Assembly: GCF_033568475.1 (NCBI RefSeq) | Contig: NC_133122.1 | Span: forward strand, 185,089,449 to 185,153,448 | DNA: 64,000 bases | Reading direction: 5' to 3' | From: Henckelia pumila | Taxonomy: Eukaryota > Streptophyta > Magnoliopsida > Lamiales > Gesneriaceae | The notes under the pieces: generated by a model | Databases searched by the model: none | Seen by the model: only the letters and a program-made list of their open reading frames with translations | Told to the model about the DNA's origin: nothing | Shown: one piece after another, positions 56,034 through 64,000 of the stretch | Layout: every line of letters starts with the position of its first letter | How positions within the stretch are numbered: position 1 is the first letter of the stretch | Made by a program: the position numbers and the translations under genes

Positions 56034-57918
56034 TTCGTACACTTGACACATCCGGCCCCTGAGTATTCTACTCGTGATGATTCTACGGCCGTGCTTTCTC
56101 AGATGAAGAAGCAGTGGAAGATGATGCGAGCACATATGACATATATGCATGACTTCACTGCCGCTCTTGCCCAGAATTATCCGCCCACTGTTGTGCCTTA
56201 TCCAGCTCCTCCGCAGTGGTCTTCTGATGATACTGCTGCTGCTGCACCTTCGTTCCATGGAGATGATGATGATGACGCCGAGTCCTGATGCTCGGTGTCG
56301 AAGGTATGAGTCCCTTGTTCTTTTTATTGATTTTTAATCATTAGGGACAATGATTACATTAAGTTTGGGGGGGAGAATTAGTTTTTGATTTAGTGATTTA
56401 GTTGTTTGGTTGATAGTTGAGTAGTTGAATTTTATTGTGTGCTTTATAGATAAAATTTTTAATTGTTGAGTTTGGTTGAGTTGAGTTGAATTTAAAAGAA
56501 GTTGAGAAATATATGGATGCTTGGCCAATGAAAAAAAAAAAAGTTTTTTGTGCTATAACTGAAATCCATGATTGTCTACCTATCTAACAAATATTTTTGA
56601 AAAAATGGAACCAATTGGATGAACAATTTCCTATATACTCTGTGATTAATACTTGAATCTGATTTTTGAGACATACAGACATAGATATGATTGAGGCATT
56701 TTTTGAAATTTTTGGGCCTAATTTTCATTGAAATAATTTTATCCTTAGTTTCCCATTTGAGGTACACGTATATTAGTACTTTGAGGTACGAAAATTCTGA
56801 ATTTGTTGTGAAAATCATCTTTAACTGCTGATGATTATTCTTTTTCTGCACTGATTGAATTCGTATGATTTAATTGTGGATTGAGACTTGTCTAGAACTA
56901 GTTCGGACACTCTTCGAGGCGAAATACGGGCAAAACTTAGATTAGGAATGATTTAGGCGATTTTTCTGAATTCGTTTGAGCCTTTCAAGCTACCTACTAC
57001 TATTTTATCCATAGTACCTTGTTTGAGCTTTATTGAAAATCGAATGGCATGCGTGTAAACGTGTGATTAACCCCCATTCGTTATTATTTCAAGGTCCTAC
57101 ATTGACTACCTGAATAGCCTATACACTATTTCCTACCTTTAAAAGGAGTAATTTGAATGCTAAAATGTTGTATGCTCCTAGTTTTATTTGTGAGAAAAAG
57201 GATTGGTGTGGTGGATGAATTGAAAAGAAAAAAAAAAAAAAGGTAGTCGAAAAAAGAGTTGAAAAATGTGGTAGAGAGTTGAAAAAGTTGTGAAAAAGTT
57301 GAGAAATGTAGTGAATTGAAATAGAAGTGAAATTGTGAATGAAAAAGGAGTCGTAATTGAGTTTGATAATGATAAATTACTCCTTATTTTGAATTCTTAT
57401 CTTTCATTTGTAGCCGTGAGCCAGGCCTTACACTATAAGCTGAATAAATCCTATTGACCGAGTCTCAGTTGCCCAATATACTAGTGGAGAAGAGTTGTGA
57501 GAATTTAGCATATGGACTGTTGATTGATGCTTTTAATGATTATGAATTTTGATCGAAACACGCACACACTATTATTCGTTGCATTTACCTGATTGTGAGC
57601 GTTTTTGATAATTATCCTATTTTTGATCCCTTGCTACCTTGAAAAGACCTCATGATCTATGAATGTTTGAATTGAATTTGGAGAATGGTATTTTGAACTT
57701 GAGTTGCGGAGATTGTGAGTTTATGCGGTTATTTTGTTATGATTGAAACTTTTAAGTGTTAGTTGGGTGTGATATGATTGGATTTGATATTTTTGAAATC
57801 ATTGTTGAGGCCATTGTTACATAATATTTCTTGACTATTTTTGTGGGTTTGGTAGAATGAGTTGTTGGAATTTAATAGTTTTGCTCGGGACTAGCAAAAG
57901 TCTAAGTTTGGGGGTATT
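56034..57918 (+). mobile_element. Internal region 1: tail of an Athila ORF plus non-coding 3' region
   Basis: A short frame at 56028-56288 (86 codons) contains MKKQWKMMRAHMTYMHDFTA and a Pro-rich, then Asp-rich, end (PYPAPPQWSSDD; HGDDDDDAES). This looks like the C-terminal tail of the ORF that follows pol in Athila elements. Then comes ATTAAGTTTGGGGGGGAGAA (56357) and 1.5 kb of non-coding DNA, with a GTTGAAAAA-type purine repeat at 57240-57310. No gag, protease, RT or integrase. Confidence 0.8.
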
Positions 57919-59289
57919 TGATAAGTGTATTTTATACACTTAATTTATATATACTTTTAATTGTTAATTGCTTATTTCGAGCAGATTTATGTGGGTATGG
58001 TGTTGTTTTTGTGTTTGTAGGAAAGTATGGAATTTATGTGGAAAAGGAGGAAAAATGAGAAAAATGAGATTTGAGAGAAAAGAATTAAAAGAATTGAGAA
58101 AGAAAAGAAGAAGAAAGAAAGAAAGAAACGATCAGACAAGAGAGAATGAATAGTGATGGGCTTTCCTTTATTGGGCTTAAGGATAGCGCTAACTTAGCGC
58201 TAAAGATTTGAAGGAGAAGCGCTATCGCGCTTGTCAAGGAAAGCGAGAAGATTGGAAGCCAGAGCCTCATGCGCGCCCTCCTGGGTTTTTAAGCGGGCGC
58301 TTGTCGCGAAGTTTGAGTTTGGAAATATTTTATCGGAAGGAAACTTCTATATTTTGTGGGCTTTTGAGTGGGCTTTTGGGAGACGATATAAAAGGCAATT
58401 TTTCATCAGACTAAGAGGAGGAGCCGCCACCATATTTTATACAGAAATCAGAGTTGATCGTGTGATTTTTCTTGAGGGATTTTCTGGAGCTTCATCGTGA
58501 AGAACGAAGACGGAGTTTGATCGACCGGACACGGCGTCGACGACGGATTTGTTTCTTTTATCTTTTATTTTATTCTGAATATGTTTGGATTTATTATTTA
58601 TTGTTTTCAGAATTTTATTATGAACTAATTTTTATAGTCTAGAGGTCGGATGGAACCTGGTGTAGACACTTTCTTGAATTCTTGATTTTATTGAATTGGA
58701 TTTCTTCTAGATTAATTGTTTTTTCTAGAATTGATTGTCTTTTCAATTATCTGATCAATAATTGATTTGTAATATTTATTTGAAATCTGGCACTCGGGAG
58801 AGGAGATTTTGAATAGGACCATTGGAAAATACACTGTTAATTGTTTATATCGCTCGGGAGTGTATAATTTTAACAGAGCTTTTAAAGAGAACATTGTTTT
58901 GAATTGATCACTGCAAGTAAATTCTTAATAGGGATATTGGAATTGAATTGTAGTTGATATATTTTATTCGGCACTCGGGAGAGGGAATAATACACGTAAG
59001 TGTTCTTGGCTATTAATTCTTTGAAATTCATGAAGATTAATTAATTAGGATTGATTGTTGTTGAAACCAGGTGAAATCTATACCTCTAGACCATTATTCT
59101 CTGATTGATTATTCCTGAAAGTTGTTTGCGTGCTATCTAAAATCAACTGATTATTTATTTTAATTGCAAAATTCTTGATTATTGATTTTCTAGATAAAGT
59201 TTGGACTATTCTAATTACAAGCACTATTATTTTCATTTTACTCCCTGAGGGATCGATACTTGATTTTATCACTATATTAAAAATTGACA
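57919..59289 (+). repeat. LTR copy 2 of the Athila-like array
   Basis: 1371 bp. Differs from copy 1 by an extra GAGAAAAAT unit near 58050, loss of one GA pair in the second CTCGGGAG motif, and a few substitutions. Confidence 0.92.
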
Positions 59290-61174
59290 TTCGTACACTT
59301 GACACATCCGGCCCCTGAGTATTCTACTCGTGATGATTCTACGGCCGTGCTTTCTCAGATGAAGAAGCAGTGGAAGATGATGCGAGCACATATGACATAT
59401 ATGCATGACTTCACTGCCGCTCTTGCCCAGAATTATCCGCCCACTGTTGTGCCTTATCCAGCTCCTCCGCAGTGGTCTTCTGATGATACTGCTGCTGCTG
59501 CACCTTCGTTCCATGGAGATGATGATGATGACGCCGAGTCCTGATGCTCGGTGTCGAAGGTATGAGTCCCTTGTTCTTTTTATTGATTTTTAATCATTAG
59601 GGACAATGATTACATTAAGTTTGGGGGGGAGAATTAGTTTTTGATTTAGTGATTTAGTTGTTTGGTTGATAGTTGAGTAGTTGAATTTTATTGTGTGCTT
59701 TATAGATAAAATTTTTAATTGTTGAGTTTGGTTGAGTTGAGTTGAATTTAAAAGAAGTTGAGAAATATATGGATGCTTGGCCAATGAAAAAAAAAAAAGT
59801 TTTTTGTGCTATAACTGAAATCCATGATTGTCTACCTATCTAACAAATATTTTTGAAAAAATGGAACCAATTGGATGAACAATTTCCTATATACTCTGTG
59901 ATTAATACTTGAATCTGATTTTTGAGACATACAGACATAGATATGATTGAGGCATTTTTTGAAATTTTTGGGCCTAATTTTCATTGAAATAATTTTATCC
60001 TTAGTTTCCCATTTGAGGTACACGTATATTAGTACTTTGAGGTACGAAAATTCTGAATTTGTTGTGAAAATCATCTTTAACTGCTGATGATTATTCTTTT
60101 TCTGCACTGATTGAATTCGTATGATTTAATTGTGGATTGAGACTTGTCTAGAACTAGTTCGGACACTCTTCGAGGCGAAATATGGGCAAAACTTAGATTA
60201 GGAATGATTTAGGCGATTTTTCTGAATTCGTTTGAGCCTTTCAAGCTACCTACTACTATTTTATCCCTAGTACCTTGTTTGAGCTTTATTGAAAATCGAA
60301 TGGCATGCGTGTAAACGTGTGATTAACCCCCATTCGTTATTATTTCAAGGTCCTACATTGACTACCTGAATAGCCTATACACTATTTCCTACCTTTAAAA
60401 GGAGTAATTTGAATGCTAAAATGTTGTATGCTCCTAGTTTTATTTGTGAGAAAAAGGATTGGTGTGGTGGATGAATTGAAAAGAAAAAAAAAAAAAAGGT
60501 AGTCGAAAAAAGAGTTGAAAAATGTGGTAGAGAGTTGAAAAAGTTGTGAAAAAGTTGAGAAATGTAGTGAATTGAAATAGAAGTGAAATTGTGAATGAAA
60601 AAGGAGTCGTAATTGAGTTTGATAATGATAAATTACTCCTTATTTTGAATTCTTATCTTTCATTTGTAGCCGTGAGCCAGGCCTTACACTATAAGCTGAA
60701 TAAATCCTATTGACCGAGTCTCAGTTGCCCAATATACTAGTGGAGAAGAGTTGTGAGAATTTAGCATATGGACTGTTGATTGATGCTTTTAATGATTATG
60801 AATTTTGATCGAAACACGCACACACTATTATTCGTTGCATTTACCTGATTGTGAGCGTTTTTGATAATTATCCTATTTTTGATCCCTTGCTACCTTGAAA
60901 AGACCTCATGATCTATGAATGTTTGAATTGAATTTGGAGAATGGTATTTTGAACTTGAGTTGCGGAGATTGTGAGTTTATGCGGTTATTTTGTTATGATT
61001 GAAACTTTTAAGTGTTAGTTGGGTGTGATATGATTGGATTTGATATTTTTGAAATCATTGTTGAGGCCATTGTTACATAATATTTCTTGACTATTTTTGT
61101 GGGTTTGGTAGAATGAGTTGTTGGAATTTAATAGTTTTGCTCGGGACTAGCAAAAGTCTAAGTTTGGGGGTATT
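59290..61174 (+). mobile_element. Internal region 2, near-identical to internal region 1
   Basis: Same tail ORF (59284-59544) and 3' region; differences are isolated bases, for example TATGGGC versus TACGGGC near 60180. Confidence 0.85.
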
Positions 61175-62547
61175 TGATAAGTGTATTTTATACACTTAAT
61201 TTATATATACTTTTAATTGTTAATTGCTTATTTCGAGCAGATTTATGTGGGTATGGTGTTGTTTTTGTGTTTGTAGGAAAGTATGGAATTTATGTGGAAA
61301 AGGAGGAAAAATGAGAAAAATGAGATTTGAGAGAAAAGAATTAAAAGAATTGAGAAAGAAAAGAAGAAGAAAGAAAGAAAGAAACGATCAGACAAGAGAG
61401 AATGAATAGTGATGGGCTTTCCTTTATTGGGCTTAAGGATAGCGCTAACTTAGCGCTAAAGATTTGAAGGAGAAGCGCTATCGCGCTTGTCAAGGAAAGC
61501 GAGAAGATTGGAAGCCAGAGCCTCATGCGCGCCCTCCTGGGTTTTTAAGCGGGCGCTTGTCGCGAAGTTTGAGTTTGGAAATATTTTATCGGAAGGAAAC
61601 TTCTATATTTTGTGGGCTTTTGAGTGGGCTTTTGGGAGACGATATAAAAGGCAATTTTTCATCAGACTAAGAGGAGGAGCCGCCACCATATTTTATACAG
61701 AAATCAGAGTTGATCGTGTGATTTTTCTTGAGGGATTTTCTGGAGCTTCATCGTGAAGAACGAAGACGGAGTTTGATCGACCGGACACGGCGTCGACGAC
61801 GGATTTGTTTCTTTTATCTTTTATTTTATTCTGAATATGTTTGGATTTATTATTTATTGTTTTCAGAATTTTATTATGAACTAATTTTTATAGTCTAGAG
61901 GTCGGATGGAACCTGGTGTAGACTCTTTCTTGAATTCTTGATTTTATTGAATTGGATTTCTTCTAGATTAATTGTTTTTTCTAGAATTGATTGTCTTTTC
62001 AATTATCTGATCAATAATTGATTTGTAATATTTATTTGAAATCTGGCACTCGGGAGAGGAGATTTTGAATAGGACCATTGGAAAATACACTGTTAATTGT
62101 TTATATCGCTCGGGAGAGTGTATAATTTTAACAGAGCTTTTAAAGAGAACATTGTTTTGAATTGATCACTGCAAGTAAATTCTTAATAGGGATATTGGAA
62201 TTGAATTGTAGTTGATATATTTTATTCGGCACTCGGGAGAGGGAATAATACACGTAAGTGTTCTTGGCTATTAATTCTTTGAAATTCATGAAGATTAATT
62301 AATTAGGATTGATTGTTGTTGAAACCAGGTGAAATCTATACCTCTAGACCATTATTCTCTGATTGATTATTCCTGAAAGTTGTTTGCGTGCTATCTAAAA
62401 TCAACTGATTATTTATTTTAATTGCAAAATTCTTGATTATTGATTTTCTAGATAAAGTTTGGACTATTCTAATTACAAGCACTATTATTTTCATTTTACT
62501 CCCTGAGGGATCGATACTTGATTTTATCACTATATTAAAACTTGACA
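61175..62547 (+). repeat. LTR copy 3 of the Athila-like array
   Basis: 1373 bp, same features; GTAGACTC replaces GTAGACAC near 61920. Followed by the leader CTCGTACGCTTGCGAGG instead of the deleted form. Confidence 0.92.
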
Positions 62548-62598
62548 CTCGTACGCTTGCGAGGATATTTCACAACAAAGAGCCTAGCAAGTTTTGAT
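62548..62598 (+). other. Undeleted 5' leader of the Athila-like element, cut short
   Basis: CTCGTACGCTTGCGAGGATA...AGCCTAGCAAGTTTTG is what normally follows an Athila LTR, before the primer site. It breaks off at about 62598, where protease-linker sequence reading the other way begins. This is an inversion or recombination junction. Confidence 0.6.
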
Positions 62599-62599
62599 T

Positions 62600-64000
62600 C
62601 TTCCCTACCTGCCAAAGAAGATGACACAATTACAGGTATACTTGAATCTTCCAACGTCAGATATTTCAAATAAGAGGGCACAAATTTATATTCAAGTCCA
62701 GGAGGCTCTTCGACAGAAAGTTTTGGATTTTGCGAGATTGCAGTTAATTCCGTTGTCTGCAAAGAGGACGATTTCACTGTGTTTCGTACCTAAACATTGC
62801 CACCTACACATGTACCACGAGCATCAACATTCAGACAAAAATCATTGACTTTAGGATAAGAGGAATCATTTTTAAACATATTAAACACAACTTGCTTCTC
62901 ATTCAACCTAAGTATTAATTCCCCCTTCTGAACATCAATTAATGCTCTACTGATTTCCAAGAAGGGACGTCCTAATATCAAAGGAGTTTCACGATCATCA
63001 TCCATTTCAAGTACCACAAAGTCCACAGGAAAGATAAATTCATCAACTTTAAGCAAAACATTCTCCACTATTCCCTTAGGATGTTTAATTGATCTATCAG
63101 CAAGCTTGAGGGACATAGTGGTAGGTTCCATCACTCCTATACCCAATTTTTTTGCAAGTGAATATGGCATTAAGTTGATACTAGCACCTAGATCACATAA
63201 AGCCTTATCAAACGACATACTACCGATAGCACAAGTTATAGAAAAACTCCCTGGATCTTGAAGTTTTGTTGGGAGTTTGTTTAGAAGTACCGCCGAACAT
63301 CCCTCATTCAAAGTCACGGTATCCAAATTGGTTAGCTTCCTCTTATTTGCTAGAATTTCTTTCAAGAACTTAGCATAACTCGGTATTTGAGCTAGGGCAT
63401 CTGCAAAAGGGATGTTAACATGGAGTTTCTTGAAAATTTCAAGAAACTTTTTAAATTGATGATCAAAATTTAATTGTCTAGCTCTTTGGGGAAAAGGAAG
63501 ACTAGAAATATCAACATTAGAATTTAAGTCATCTTCCTTACCTTTCTTACCTTTGCGTGGAGAGGGAATGACTTGTTTTGTTGTGTTCTCTGCCTTGAAT
63601 TCTCGCCCCTTTGTCTTGACTGGCATAGCTTGTTGCACAAAGATGGCATTTACTTCCTTAGGATTCTTCACTGTGTCACTAGGTAGTGAGCCTGGAGCCC
63701 GGGAAGATAACTGGTTCGCTAACTGACCCAATTGTGTTTCCACTCTTTGCATCATGGCATCATGATTCTGCCATCTCATCTCGTTCCCAGATATGTACTT
63801 TGCAAGCATATCTTCAAGATTTGACTTGTTCTCAGATGGGTTGAAGCCCGGCAGCATAGACTGTCCAGCACCTTGTGGAGGTCTAATTGTTTGCTGAGGA
63901 GGCCTTTGCTGTGCAGGATGCTGAGGTGGATTAAAACATTGAGGCTCGACAGAATTTTCAGCCTGTTTCCACCCAAAATTTGGGTGACTTCTCCAACCCG
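62600..64000 (-). pseudogene. Athila-like gag C-terminus and aspartic protease, partial, opposite orientation
   Basis: The frame is open from the window edge down to a TAG at 62788-62790, then continues in frame to about 62600. Order on the minus strand: gag tail (GWRSHPNFGWKQAEN, then Gln/Pro-rich), MLPGFNPSENKSNLEDMLAK, a helical QLGQLANQLSSR, a basic linker, LPFPQRARQLNFDHQFKKFL and NIPFADALAQIPSYAKFLKE. The protease follows (CDLGASINLMPYSLAKKLGI, with Asp-Leu-Gly in place of the usual Asp-Thr/Ser-Gly; LILGRPFL; LIDVQKGELILR), then a linker with LKYLTLEDSSIPVIVSSSL. RT, RNase H and integrase are absent because the sequence ends at the junction near 62600. Families of this clade often show DLGAS, so the protease may be normal apart from the later stop. 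Continues beyond the window. Confidence 0.88.

Larger units (their letters stand above)
54666..62547 (+). mobile_element. Tandem LTR-internal-LTR-internal-LTR array of an Athila-like deletion derivative
   Basis: Three LTRs (54666-56033, 57919-59289, 61175-62547; 1368-1373 bp) alternate with two 1.88-kb internal regions. The repeat period is 3253 and 3256 bp. LTRs begin TGATAAGTGTATTTTATACA and end ATTAAA(A)CTTGACA. The second and third LTRs are preceded by the purine-rich AAGTTTGGGGGTATT; the first is not. After each internal-facing LTR the leader reads TTCGTACACTTG, then jumps to a 3'-terminal part of the element, so gag and pol are deleted. Copies differ by only a few bases, so the duplication is very recent. 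Unequal crossing over between LTRs is the simplest origin. Confidence 0.93.

Noticed and set aside
1..64000. tRNA, rRNA or known miRNA genes
   Set aside because: I looked for cloverleaf landmarks and for rRNA-like conserved blocks and saw none; no mature plant miRNA sequence was recognised in the inverted duplication.

Overview
This is a window of plant nuclear DNA, almost certainly from a eudicot. It is AT-rich, has one intact intronless plant gene (a type 2 non-specific lipid-transfer protein, 6133-6417), and most of the rest is transposable elements of plant-specific types: chromoviruses, Athila-like gypsy, copia, TRIM, LINE, MULE, CACTA and MITE-like elements. Several repeat types, above all the gag-like protein on the minus strand at 9.9-10.8 and 20.7-21.3 kb, remind me of repeats common in Lamiales genomes; this taxonomic hint is inference only. 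No rRNA, tRNA, CRISPR or bacterial-type operon was seen. Layout from left to right. 1-1336: strongly decayed 3' end of a chromovirus. 1.6-3.4 kb: AT-rich array of about 120-bp units, split by a 260-bp foldback element. 3.6-7.3 kb: MITE-like elements around the lipid-transfer gene. 7.7-21.3 kb: an old minus-strand LTR element of an unusual gag type, split by three younger insertions: a probable solo LTR (8422-9356), a complete 7.6-kb chromovirus A (10834-18442, target duplication GTTGT) and a 2.2-kb non-autonomous element E (18489-20699, target duplication GGATC) that carries a PPR-like fragment. 21.3-25.4 kb: LINE, copia-like and TRIM pieces. 25858-39832: gypsy element C (target duplication AACTC), split by the 9-kb minus-strand chromovirus B (27328-36344, target duplication AAATC). 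40.0-46.7 kb: CACTA and Helitron-like fragments, a small MULE-like element, and a 5.26-kb MULE-like element (41426-46681). The large MULE has a giant inverted array of 141-bp units, a broken MuDR-type transposase C-terminus and a captured WAT1/MtN21-type transporter exon. 49.4-52.6 kb: a 1.2-1.4-kb imperfect inverted duplication next to a candidate minus-strand transcription unit. 54666-62547: a nearly identical LTR-internal-LTR-internal-LTR tandem of an Athila-like deletion derivative, joined on the right to an Athila gag-protease reading the opposite way. The main functional story is not a pathway but a nested transposon landscape. Perfect target-site duplications give the order of insertion. 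All recognised polyproteins carry stops or frameshifts, except that the gag-protease at the right edge has only one stop within the window. Two features stand out. Four different LTR families each carry short GC-rich palindromes; in three of them these lie just upstream of the TATA box. The large MULE could, if transcribed, fold into a very long hairpin.
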